Positions 1-8,060 of a stretch of DNA of 10,740 nt are shown one piece after another. A model generated the notes under the pieces. It was not told the origin of the DNA, ran no database searches, and saw only the letters and a program-made list of their open reading frames with translations. Positions within the stretch are counted from its first letter, which is position 1. Each line of letters begins with the position of its first letter. This DNA comes from an uncultured Bacteroidales bacterium (GTDB taxonomy: Bacteria; Bacteroidota; Bacteroidia; Bacteroidales; UBA932), in NCBI GenBank assembly GCA_905236955.1, contig CAJOQW010000087.1, forward strand, positions 1-10,740, written 5' to 3'. The position numbers and the translations under genes were made by a program.

Positions 1-3000
1 AAGAGTTCGCGGCTCTTCATCTTCCCCGGGGGGATATCCCCGGAAGATCTGCAGAAAATCCGCCATTATGAAATAAATGCGGTTGAAAGCCGCGAGAAGG
101 ACCTGGACCGTCTGGTCTTCACCGATGCCCCGCAGGCCAGCCTTCCCCCGGCACTTGAGGGGTTCTTGTCGATGGACGGTACGGCGGAGAAAGAATTCTG
201 CCGGGCCAGGGGGCTCGCCATGAGCGTAGCCGACCTTGAAGAGGTGAGGAAGTATTTCCTTGCCGAAGGCCGCATACCCACCGAAACCGAACTCCGCATA
301 CTGGATACCTACTGGAGCGACCATTGCCGCCATACCACCTTCACCACCGTATTCTCTTCGGTCGAGGTCGAGGAAGGCTGGCTGGCGGGTGAGATGCGCA
401 GGAGCTTGCAGCTCTGGCTTGACATGCGCCACACCCTCGGCCGTGACGAAAAACCGCTGTGCCTGATGGACCTCGCCACCATCGGTGCCAGGTATCTCCG
501 TTCCAAGGGTCTCCTTCCCGACATGGAAGTGAGTGAAGAGAACAATGCCTGCAGTATCTATGTCGACATTACGGTGGACGGGAAACCCGAGCGCTGGCTG
601 CTCATGTTCAAGAACGAGACCCACAACCATCCTACCGAAATAGAGCCCTTCGGCGGTGCGGCGACCTGCCTCGGCGGCGCCATCCGCGACCCCCTGAGCG
701 GCAGGTCCTATGTCTATCAGGCCATGAGGGTCACCGGTGCCGGGGATATATGGAAACCGGTTTCGGAGACTCTGCCCGGAAAACTTCCGCAGAGGGTCAT
801 CTCCCGCAAGGCCGCGCAGGGCTATTCCAGCTACGGCAACCAGATAGGCCTGGCCACCGGTCAGGTGCATGAGATCATACATCCGGGATATCTCGCCAAG
901 CGCATGGAGATAGGTGCTGTGGCAGGCGCCGTCAAGGCATCCGCGGTAAGGCGCGAACGTCCCGTCCCCGGAGACGTCGTGCTGCTTCTCGGCGGACGCA
1001 CGGGACGCGACGGCATAGGCGGAGCCACCGGTTCATCCAAGGAGCATGATGCAGGCTCTCTCGAAAGCTGCGGCAGCGAAGTCCAGAAGGGCAATCCCAC
1101 GGAAGAACGCAAGCTGCAGAGGCTGTTCCGCCGTCCCGATGCGGTAAGCCTTATAAAGAAGAGCAACGATTTCGGTGCCGGCGGAGTAAGCGTCGCGATA
1201 GGCGAACTCGCCGACGGTCTTGACATATACCTGGACAAGGTCCCTGTCAAATACAGCGGTCTCAACTGCACCGAACTGTCTATCAGTGAGTCGCAGGAAA
1301 GGATGGCCGTGGTCGTAGCCGAAAGCGATGTTGAGGCTTTCACGGCTTGCTGCCGCGATGAAAATGTCGAGGTTACCCACGTGGCGGACATCACCTCCGA
1401 GGGCCGGATGCGGATGTTCTGGCGCGGGATGGTGGTCGCCGACCTCAAGCGCTCGTTCATAGACAGCGCCGGTGCCGGGCGGCATGCCGCGGCGGTTGTA
1501 GGGAACCCCGAAGAGAAGGATCCTTTCGCCGCCCGTGAAGACGGCGGCGATGTCAGGAGCCGTGTCCTAGCCCTACTCGCGGATCCATCGGTCGCTTCCC
1601 AGAAGGGTCTCGGCGAGATGTTCGACTCCACGATCGGCCGCAGCACGGTGCTCATGCCTTATACAGGCCTTTACCAGGCCACTCCCGCCCAGGTGAGCGT
1701 ACAGAAGTTGCCTGCGGACGGGTTTACCCTCGATGCCAGCCTCATGTCCTGGGGATTCGACCCGTATATTAGCGAATGGAGCCCCTATCACGGGGCTGCA
1801 TATGCCATAGTGTCGGCTTGTGCCAAAGCCGTCGCCGCCGGAGCCTCTTATGAGGGAATGCGCTTCTCGTACCAGGAGTATTTCCAGCGCATGACGGGAG
1901 AGCCCGAAGTTTGGGGCCGTCCCCTTTCAGCCCTTCTCGGCGCCCTCAAGATGCAGGAAGCCCTCGGTCTTCCTTCGATAGGAGGCAAGGATTCGATGAG
2001 CGGCACCTTCGAAGACCGTCTTCACGTTCCTCCCACCCTTGTGGCTTTCGGGGTTGCCATGGTGGATGCCTCCAAGGTGATTTCACCCGAGTTCAAGAAG
2101 GCGGGAAGAAGGATCTGCCTGTTCGCACACAAGCCCCTGGCGAACCATATGCCCGACACGGAAGCCCTCTCCTCGATGTGGAAAACTGTCCGCACGGGAA
2201 TCCTGGAAGGGAAGATAACAGCGGCTTATGCCCTCGGAAGGGGCGGCGTCGCAGAGGCCGTGGCCAAGATGTCTTTCGGCAACGGCCTGGGTGCAAGGAT
2301 AGAGACTTCCCTGTTCGGAGCCGCTCCCGGAGGGATCGTGGCCGAATGCACCGAAGTCCTTCCCGGCTCGGTCTGCATTGGTGAGGTTACTGCGGACGGG
2401 ATACTTGATTTCAACTCCTGCAAGATATCCGTCGAGGAGGCAAGGAACGCCTGTGAAAAACCGTTCTCGGTCATTTATCCCCTTACAAAGAAGGCTTCTT
2501 CTTCGAAAGTCTTCCCGGACGGATACACCGAAGAACCTTCTCCCGCAATGCTGTTCAGCAGTCCCGTGGCCGTTCCGGAACCGCTTGTCTATATTCCCGT
2601 GTTCCCAGGCACCAACTGCGATTACGACATGGCCAAAGCCTTCAGGCGGGCCGGTGCGAGGGTCAGGTTCGGAGTGTTCCGTAACCTCGATTCCCGCGAT
2701 ATCTTCGATTCCATTGCAGAGATGCGCCGCGACCTCGATGCCTGCCAGGTGCTCGCCCTCTCGGGTGGTTTCTCCGCAGGCGATGAACCCGACGGCAGCG
2801 GCAAGTTCATAGCCAACGTGCTCGGAAACGAAGTCGTTTCCGCAGCCGTCGACCGTCTCCTGCAGAGGGGAGGCCTGATCATAGGAATCTGCAACGGGTT
2901 CCAGGCCCTGGTCAAGAGCGGTCTCCTTCCGTATGGCCGCTGCTGCGACATAACCCCGGAATCTCCGACCCTTTTCCGCAACGATATAGGCCGACATGTT

Positions 3001-3384
3001 TCCCGCATGGCCACGACCAGGGTCGCTTCCGTCAGTTCCCCATGGCTGGCCGGGTTCTCCGTAGGCGACACTTTCAATATCCCCGTCAGCCATGGCGAGG
3101 GCAAGTTCGTGGTGGGTGAAGACCTGGCCCGCAAACTTTTCGAATCCGGACAGGTGGCTTTCCAATACGCCGACCCGGTCTCCGGAGAACCCACGATGGC
3201 ATCTCCGTGGAACCCCAACGGCTCCTGCTTCGCCATCGAGGGAATCCTGAGTCCCGACGGGCAGATCCTCGGTAAGATGGGGCACAGCGAACGATGGGAG
3301 GAAGAACTCCTCAAAGGCATGCCCGGCAGGCTGCATCAGGGACTTTTTGAAAACGCAGCAAACTACTTCAAGCACAATAGATAA
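1..3384 (+). CDS. purL: Phosphoribosylformylglycinamidine synthase, large single-chain type (5' partial)
   Basis: PurL converts FGAR, ATP and glutamine to FGAM (step 4 of IMP synthesis) in the cytoplasm. The frame is open from base 1, so the start lies beyond the left edge. 1127 residues are visible, and large PurL proteins of this clade have about 1230, so roughly 100 N-terminal residues are missing. Visible in order: the WSDHCRHTTF motif (about 313-342), the KNETHNHPTEIEPFGG nucleotide/substrate motif (about 610-660), the second AIRS-like half with IGGKDSMSG (about 1978-2004), and a C-terminal class I glutaminase starting near 2590. The glutaminase triad looks intact: Cys in GICNGF (2890-2892), then His and Glu in GHSERW (3283-3285, 3289-3291). 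No PurS or PurQ is needed with this fused form. The stop TAA shares its last base with the purC start (TAATG), suggesting translational coupling. The ATG at 166 is internal and not the real start. Confidence 0.97.
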   Translation, partial: KSSRLFIFPGGISPEDLQKIRHYEINAVESREKDLDRLVFTDAPQASLPPALEGFLSMDGTAEKEFCRARGLAMSVADLEEVRKYFLAEGRIPTETELRILDTYWSDHCRHTTFTTVFSSVEVEEGWLAGEMRRSLQLWLDMRHTLGRDEKPLCLMDLATIGARYLRSKGLLPDMEVSEENNACSIYVDITVDGKPERWLLMFKNETHNHPTEIEPFGGAATCLGGAIRDPLSGRSYVYQAMRVTGAGDIWKPVSETLPGKLPQRVISRKAAQGYSSYGNQIGLATGQVHEIIHPGYLAKRMEIGAVAGAVKASAVRRERPVPGDVVLLLGGRTGRDGIGGATGSSKEHDAGSLESCGSEVQKGNPTEERKLQRLFRRPDAVSLIKKSNDFGAGGVSVAIGELADGLDIYLDKVPVKYSGLNCTELSISESQERMAVVVAESDVEAFTACCRDENVEVTHVADITSEGRMRMFWRGMVVADLKRSFIDSAGAGRHAAAVVGNPEEKDPFAAREDGGDVRSRVLALLADPSVASQKGLGEMFDSTIGRSTVLMPYTGLYQATPAQVSVQKLPADGFTLDASLMSWGFDPYISEWSPYHGAAYAIVSACAKAVAAGASYEGMRFSYQEYFQRMTGEPEVWGRPLSALLGALKMQEALGLPSIGGKDSMSGTFEDRLHVPPTLVAFGVAMVDASKVISPEFKKAGRRICLFAHKPLANHMPDTEALSSMWKTVRTGILEGKITAAYALGRGGVAEAVAKMSFGNGLGARIETSLFGAAPGGIVAECTEVLPGSVCIGEVTADGILDFNSCKISVEEARNACEKPFSVIYPLTKKASSSKVFPDGYTEEPSPAMLFSSPVAVPEPLVYIPVFPGTNCDYDMAKAFRRAGARVRFGVFRNLDSRDIFDSIAEMRRDLDACQVLALSGGFSAGDEPDGSGKFIANVLGNEVVSAAVDRLLQRGGLIIGICNGFQALVKSGLLPYGRCCDITPESPTLFRNDIGRHVSRMATTRVASVSSPWLAGFSVGDTFNIPVSHGEGKFVVGEDLARKLFESGQVAFQYADPVSGEPTMASPWNPNGSCFAIEGILSPDGQILGKMGHSERWEEELLKGMPGRLHQGLFENAANYFKHNR

Positions 3385-4112
3385 TGGTCAAGGACAAACT
3401 CATTTACAACGGAAACGAAAAGCAGGTCTTCTCGACCGACGATCCCCGCCAGGTCATTTTCCGATACAAGGACGTGGCCACGGCCTTCCACGGCGTCAAA
3501 CGGGCAAGGTTCACCGGAAAGGGCGTGGTGGACAACCAGATCTCCGCCATCCTGCTGGGCTATCTCAACAGCCATGGCGTCGAAACACACTACGTCCAGA
3601 TCCTGAACGACCGTGAACAACTGTGCCGGAAGATAGAAATCATCCCGCTCGAGGTCACGTACCACAACCGCATAGCAGGCACCCTTGCCGCCCGCCTCGG
3701 CCTGGAGGATGGTTTCAAACCTGCCAACACCATCATCGACCTCACACTCAACGATGACGACCTGGACGATCCTCTGATCAACCACGACCAGGCGGTCGCG
3801 CTGGGCCTGGCCACATACGAAGAACTGGACGTGATGTATGACATCGCCCGCCGCGCGGGACGTCTTCTGACGGACCTTCTCGGGAAGGCCGGGCTCGAGC
3901 TGGTGGACGCCAAGTTCGAATTCGGCCGTGCGGCCGACACGGGTGCAATCATCATTTCCGACGAACTCAGCCCGGACACTTGCCGCATCTGGGACGCGGA
4001 AACCGGAGAACGGCTTGACAAAGACCGTTTCCGCCTTGACCTGGGCGACGTCCAGTACTCCTACGGGGTAGTCCTGGATAAATTGAAAGCCATCATGGAA
4101 ACCGACCAATAA
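3384..4112 (+). CDS. purC: SAICAR synthetase (phosphoribosylaminoimidazole-succinocarboxamide synthase)
   Basis: PurC joins CAIR to aspartate with ATP, giving SAICAR (step 8). The product is 242 residues, the usual length of the short bacterial form. Recognisable blocks are the N-terminal nucleotide region (YNGNEKQVFS, residues 8-17), YKDVATAF (28-35), the acid-rich block LVDAKFEFG (173-181), and SDELSPDTCRIWD (192-204) followed by LDKDRFR (211-217). Compared with the E. coli protein as I remember it, Lys177 and Glu179 are kept. Several normally conserved binding residues differ: Asn11 for Lys, Gln52 for Lys, His94 for Arg and Thr100 for Ser. The start ATG overlaps the purL stop by one base, and the stop is five bases before purF. 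Isoleucine codons are mostly ATC (13 of 18, only two ATA), unlike purL and purM. The family is clear; whether the altered residues change activity is not known. Confidence 0.93.
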   Translation: MVKDKLIYNGNEKQVFSTDDPRQVIFRYKDVATAFHGVKRARFTGKGVVDNQISAILLGYLNSHGVETHYVQILNDREQLCRKIEIIPLEVTYHNRIAGTLAARLGLEDGFKPANTIIDLTLNDDDLDDPLINHDQAVALGLATYEELDVMYDIARRAGRLLTDLLGKAGLELVDAKFEFGRAADTGAIIISDELSPDTCRIWDAETGERLDKDRFRLDLGDVQYSYGVVLDKLKAIMETDQ

Positions 4113-4117
4113 CGACT

Positions 4118-5473
4118 ATGGGAGTTCTTGCAGTATATGGCGTCCCGCACGCCTCCACTTATCTTTATTACGGCCTCCATAACCTCCAGCACCGCGGTCA
4201 GGAGGGAGGCGGCATAGCCACATTCGACGGGAATGGCGAGGCCTACCGTTATCGCGGACTGGGTCTGCTCAGCGAGATTTTCACCGATGAACAGGTTGCG
4301 CAGTTGAAAGGCGACCTTGGCATCGGTTGTGTCAAATATGCCAATGCTTCTCGCAGCGGCCTGCACAACGTGGGGCCCTTCGTATTCCGGCACTATTCCG
4401 GCGATTTCGCCGTGGTGAGCGACGGCAACCTGGTGAATTCGAAACAGTTGTCCGATTATCTGGAGCGTCGCGGTACCATTTTCAGCAGCGACTCCGACGC
4501 CGAGATGTTCGCGCACATGATCAAGAAGAGCGCCGGTGAAGACCGCATCGTCAACATCGTGAAGGCACTCAACATGATGGAGGGAGGATTTACTTTCGTG
4601 GTCATGACTCGAAACCGCATTTACGCCTGCCGCGACAAATACGGCATCAAGCCGCTTTGCATCGGACGTCTTGGGGATGGTTATGTGGTGAGCAGCGAGT
4701 CGTGTGCCTTCGACCTCATGGGCGCTGAGTTCATCCGCGACGTGCGGCCGGGCGAGGTCGTCTCACTCGATTCCCATGGCATGCGCAGTACCATCTATTC
4801 CAAGTTTTGCCGTTACAGGATGTGTGCTATGGAGTACATCTATTTCGCCCGTCCCGACAGCGATATCGACGGCTGCAATGTCCACGCATACCGGAAGGAG
4901 GCCGGAAGGCGCCTTTACCGGGAATGCCCGGTCGAGGCCGACATGGTGGTGGGTGTGCCCGAGTCCAGCCTGTCCGCCGCGATGGGTTATGCGGAAGAGA
5001 GCGGCATACCGTACGAAATGGGTCTTGTGAAGCATAAATACGTGGGACGTACATTCATCCAGCCGGTACAGTCGATGCGCGAACTTGGGGTTAAGATGAA
5101 ACTATCCCCGGTTCACAGCATCGTTCGCGGCAAGCGAATCGTCCTGGTGGATGATTCGATAGTCCGCGGAACGACTTCGCTCAAGATCGTCCGCATGCTG
5201 CGCGAGGCCGGCGCGTCGGAAGTCCATGTTCGTATAGCCAGCCCCATGATGAAGTTCACCTGCCATTATGGCGTAGATACTTCGACGCCGGAAGAACTCC
5301 TTTGCTCGCATCGCACCCTTGAAGAGGCCCGTGACGCGATAGGGGCCGATTCGCTGGGCTTCCTGAGCCCCGAATCCACGCGCGAATCGTGCTTCGGCTG
5401 CGCCGATCCCTGCCAGGCTTGTTTCACCGGCGAATATCCCACCCTCCTTTATGACGAAGAAATAAACGACTGA
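4118..5473 (+). CDS. purF: Amidophosphoribosyltransferase with a degenerate glutaminase site
   Basis: PurF makes phosphoribosylamine from PRPP and glutamine, the committed step of purine synthesis. The product is 451 residues: an N-terminal Ntn-type glutaminase domain (about 1-230) and a C-terminal type I phosphoribosyltransferase (about 250-420). The PRPP loop VLVDDSIVRGTTS (342-354) and the flexible-loop motif YVGRTFIQP (308-316) are intact. Four cysteines match the [4Fe-4S] ligands of Bacillus subtilis PurF: Cys236 and Cys382 at identical positions, then Cys432 and Cys435 in CQACFTGEYP. The glutaminase is abnormal. Family members have a propeptide or Met and then Cys-Gly-Val, whereas here Met1 is followed by Gly-Val, and the in-frame codons upstream encode no cysteine. 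Arg73 is Lys and the oxyanion Asn is Asp102 (SDGNLVN instead of HNGNLVN); Asp127 remains. The likely activity is ammonia-dependent or partner-fed. The gene sits five bases after purC and three before purM. Confidence 0.92.
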   Translation: MGVLAVYGVPHASTYLYYGLHNLQHRGQEGGGIATFDGNGEAYRYRGLGLLSEIFTDEQVAQLKGDLGIGCVKYANASRSGLHNVGPFVFRHYSGDFAVVSDGNLVNSKQLSDYLERRGTIFSSDSDAEMFAHMIKKSAGEDRIVNIVKALNMMEGGFTFVVMTRNRIYACRDKYGIKPLCIGRLGDGYVVSSESCAFDLMGAEFIRDVRPGEVVSLDSHGMRSTIYSKFCRYRMCAMEYIYFARPDSDIDGCNVHAYRKEAGRRLYRECPVEADMVVGVPESSLSAAMGYAEESGIPYEMGLVKHKYVGRTFIQPVQSMRELGVKMKLSPVHSIVRGKRIVLVDDSIVRGTTSLKIVRMLREAGASEVHVRIASPMMKFTCHYGVDTSTPEELLCSHRTLEEARDAIGADSLGFLSPESTRESCFGCADPCQACFTGEYPTLLYDEEIND

Positions 5474-5476
5474 TAT

Positions 5477-6505
5477 ATGGCACAATCATACGAGAATTCA
5501 GGTGTCAACCTCGAAGCCGGCTACGAAGTGGTACGCCGCATCAAGAAGCACGTCGCTTCCACCGACCGCCCCGGAGTAATGGGCGGCATCGGCTCCTTCG
5601 GGGGTATGTTCGACCTCGCTTCGCTGGGCTACAAGGAACCGGTGCTTGTAAGCGGAACCGACGGAGTCGGGACGAAACTGAAGATAGCATTCGCCATGGA
5701 CAAGCACGACACCATTGGCATCGACGCGGTGGCCATGTGCGTGAACGACGTCCTGGCGCAGGGAGCCGAGCCGCTCTTCTTCCTGGATTATATAGCCCAG
5801 GGAAAGACCCGTCCCGAGGTGGTCGAGGCGATAGTCGCCGGTGTGGCCGAAGGCTGCCGCCAGTCCGGTTGCGCCCTTGTGGGCGGCGAAACCGCCGAGA
5901 TGCCGGGCATGTATGCTGACGGTGAATATGACATCGCCGGTTTCACAACCGGTGTGGTCGAGAAGAGCCGTCTCATCGACGGCTCGCAGGTGGCAGCTGG
6001 TGACGTCCTTTTGGGCATCGCTTCCTCGGGAGTCCATTCCAACGGTTTCAGCCTAGTCCGCAAGATAGTGGCTGACAATGGGTTGGACCTGCACAAAGTC
6101 TATCCCGAACTCGATCCCGGGAAGCCTCTCGGCGAGGTCCTGCTCACCCCCACGAGGATATATGTGAAGCAGGTCCTCGAGGTCATCCGCAATTGCCGTG
6201 TGCATGGGGTCGCGCATATCACGGGCGGAGGTTTCGACGAAAACATCCCGAGGATACTCCGTGCGGGGCAGGGGATAGAAGTGGAGGAAGGGTCATGGGA
6301 GATACTGCCTGTCTTCCGTTTCCTCGAGAAATTCGGCGGCGTTCCCCACCGCGAAATGTTCAATATCTTCAACATGGGCATAGGTATGGTGCTGGCCCTT
6401 CCGGCGGAAGATGCACCCCAGGCGGCGGCAAGGCTTGCCGCCCGCGGCGACAAGGCATCCGTGATAGGCAAAGTTATAGAAGGACAAGGAGTTACAATAA
6501 GATGA
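5477..6505 (+). CDS. purM: Phosphoribosylformylglycinamidine cyclo-ligase (AIR synthetase)
   Basis: PurM closes the imidazole ring, converting FGAM and ATP to AIR (step 5), acting on the product of the upstream PurL. The 342-residue length is typical. The N terminus SYENSGVNLEAG matches the family opening, followed by the ATP-binding motif GTDGVGTKL (residues 60-68), VAMCVNDVLAQGAEPLFFLDY, the GGETAEMPGMY block, SSGVHSNGFSLVR, and HITGGGFDENIPR near the C-terminal third. All key motifs look normal, with no truncation or frameshift. The start ATG is three bases after the purF stop, with no clear Shine-Dalgarno sequence. The stop TGA overlaps the purH start (ATGA). Isoleucine is encoded by ATA in 12 of 23 cases, similar to purL and unlike purC. 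Confidence 0.98.
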   Translation: MAQSYENSGVNLEAGYEVVRRIKKHVASTDRPGVMGGIGSFGGMFDLASLGYKEPVLVSGTDGVGTKLKIAFAMDKHDTIGIDAVAMCVNDVLAQGAEPLFFLDYIAQGKTRPEVVEAIVAGVAEGCRQSGCALVGGETAEMPGMYADGEYDIAGFTTGVVEKSRLIDGSQVAAGDVLLGIASSGVHSNGFSLVRKIVADNGLDLHKVYPELDPGKPLGEVLLTPTRIYVKQVLEVIRNCRVHGVAHITGGGFDENIPRILRAGQGIEVEEGSWEILPVFRFLEKFGGVPHREMFNIFNMGIGMVLALPAEDAPQAAARLAARGDKASVIGKVIEGQGVTIR

Positions 6506-8055
6506 GGGCATTAATTTCGGTAAGCGACAAAAGCGGGGTGGTGGAATTCGCCCGCAACCTGGTTGCCTTCGGCTGGGAAATCATTTCCACAAGCGGCACG
6601 ATGCACCTGCTTAAAGATTCCGGTGTGCCCGTGACGGCGGTCTCCGACGTCACCGGATTCCCGGAAATCTGCGACGGCAGGGTGAAGACCCTGCATCCCC
6701 GCATCCACGGGGCACTGTTGGCGCGCCGCGACATCCCCGGGCATATGAAAGCCTTGGAGGACAATGGCATTGGGACAATCGACATGGTATGCGTCAACCT
6801 GTACCCTTTCCGTGAAACCATTGCCAGGGACGGCGTCACCATGGAAGATGCCGTGGAGAACATTGACATAGGCGGACCCTCCATGCTTCGGTCGGCAGCC
6901 AAGAACTGGGAGAGCGTGACGGTGGTATGCCAACCTGCCGACTACGGCAAGGTGCTGGAAGAAATAAGGGAGTACGGCAATACCACCCGGGAAACCCGCC
7001 TCCGGCTTTCGGCCAAGGCCTACACCCATACTGCCGGGTACGATATGGCCATAGCCACCTACATGCGCGCGCAGTCGGGCCTTCCGGAGAAGTTCTTCCT
7101 CGATTTCGATCTCAGGCAGGAACTCCGCTACGGGGAAAATCCGCACCAGAAAGCCCGTTTCTACTCTTCTGCGCAAAAGGAGCCTTATTCCTTGGCCACA
7201 GCCGAACAACTTAACGGCAAGGAATTGTCCTACAATAATATACAGGATGCGAACGCGGCTCTCAACATAGTGCGCGAGTTCTCGGAGCCTTTCTGCTGCG
7301 GGGTCAAGCACATGAACCCTTGCGGAGCCGCTGTAGGCTCATCCCCCGAAGAAGCCTGGCGCAAGGCCTACGATGCCGACAAGACATCGATCTTCGGAGG
7401 CATAGTCGCTTTCAACCGTGAGGTGGACCTCGCTACGGCCGAGCTCCTCAAACCCCTGTTCCTGGAAGTGCTGATGGCTCCTTCCTTCTCTACGCAGGCT
7501 CTGGACCTGTTATGCACGAAGAAGAACCTGAGGATTCTCAAGGTGGATATGGAAACCCCCGTCAACGGGTCTGCAAGGCAGCTTCTCTCGGTCAATGGAG
7601 GCCTCCTGGTACAGGACCGCGATTCCGAAACCGTAGAGGTTTCCCCGGAACAGTGCGTAACGAAGGCCAAGCCTTCCGCAGGGCAGCTCTCCGACCTGGA
7701 ATTCGTGTGGAAGATAGTCAAGAACGTGAAGTCCAATGCCATCGTGGTAGGTAAGGACGGAATGACCTACGGGGTAGGTGCCGGGCAGATGAACCGTGTG
7801 GGGTCGGCCGGCATAGCCCTCAAGCAGGCTGAAGCCACCCTTGCAGGGGAAGGCCGCGATATCCGCACCGAGGGCCTGGTGCTGGCCTCGGACGGCTTCT
7901 TCCCCTTCGACGACTGCGTGACCCTTGCCGCCGAATATGGAATCAAGGCGATAGTGCAGCCGGGCGGAAGCATCCGCGACGCCGATTCCATTGCGAAGGC
8001 CGACGAGTGCGGTATCACAATGCTGTTTACAGGAGAAAGACATTTCAAACACTGA
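6502..8055 (+). CDS. purH: Bifunctional AICAR transformylase / IMP cyclohydrolase
   Basis: PurH carries out the last two steps, formylating AICAR with 10-formyl-THF and closing the ring to IMP. The product is 517 residues, normal for the family. The N-terminal IMP cyclohydrolase domain (about 1-200) shows ALISVSDKSG, the nucleotide loop STSGT (commonly STGGT) and KTLHPRIHG with Lys62. The AICAR transformylase domain shows ELRYGENPHQ, LNGKELSYNN, VKHMNPCG with the Lys269-His270 pair, KSNAIVVGKDG and the closing FTGERHFKH. The frame stays open upstream to an ATG at 6193, but MRALISVSDKSG at 6502 is the standard family start and makes a four-base ATGA overlap with purM, so 6502 was chosen. An AAGGAG stretch ten bases before the start (6486-6491) resembles a Shine-Dalgarno site; it also codes for the end of PurM, so it may be chance. 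Confidence 0.98.
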   Translation: MRALISVSDKSGVVEFARNLVAFGWEIISTSGTMHLLKDSGVPVTAVSDVTGFPEICDGRVKTLHPRIHGALLARRDIPGHMKALEDNGIGTIDMVCVNLYPFRETIARDGVTMEDAVENIDIGGPSMLRSAAKNWESVTVVCQPADYGKVLEEIREYGNTTRETRLRLSAKAYTHTAGYDMAIATYMRAQSGLPEKFFLDFDLRQELRYGENPHQKARFYSSAQKEPYSLATAEQLNGKELSYNNIQDANAALNIVREFSEPFCCGVKHMNPCGAAVGSSPEEAWRKAYDADKTSIFGGIVAFNREVDLATAELLKPLFLEVLMAPSFSTQALDLLCTKKNLRILKVDMETPVNGSARQLLSVNGGLLVQDRDSETVEVSPEQCVTKAKPSAGQLSDLEFVWKIVKNVKSNAIVVGKDGMTYGVGAGQMNRVGSAGIALKQAEATLAGEGRDIRTEGLVLASDGFFPFDDCVTLAAEYGIKAIVQPGGSIRDADSIAKADECGITMLFTGERHFKH

Positions 8056-8060
8056 TATCC

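Noticed and set aside
861..1655. A 264-codon open frame on the - strand opposite purL
   Set aside because: Serine- and arginine-rich shadow of the purL coding frame with no family resemblance.
2083..3375. A 430-codon open frame on the - strand opposite purL
   Set aside because: It lies wholly inside purL, whose + strand product has clear motifs throughout. The antisense product has low-complexity, motif-free character expected from a shadow frame in GC-rich DNA.
4090..4126. A frameshift or alternative start that would restore Cys1 of PurF
   Set aside because: All three + frames around 4090-4120 were read. None gives Cys-Gly-Val joined to the PurF frame, and the remaining reading frame is intact over 451 residues.
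6193..6501. Possible N-terminal extension of PurH reaching into purM
   Set aside because: The translation before 6502 is arginine-rich shadow sequence inside purM. MRALISVSDKSG at 6502 is the family start and gives an ATGA overlap.
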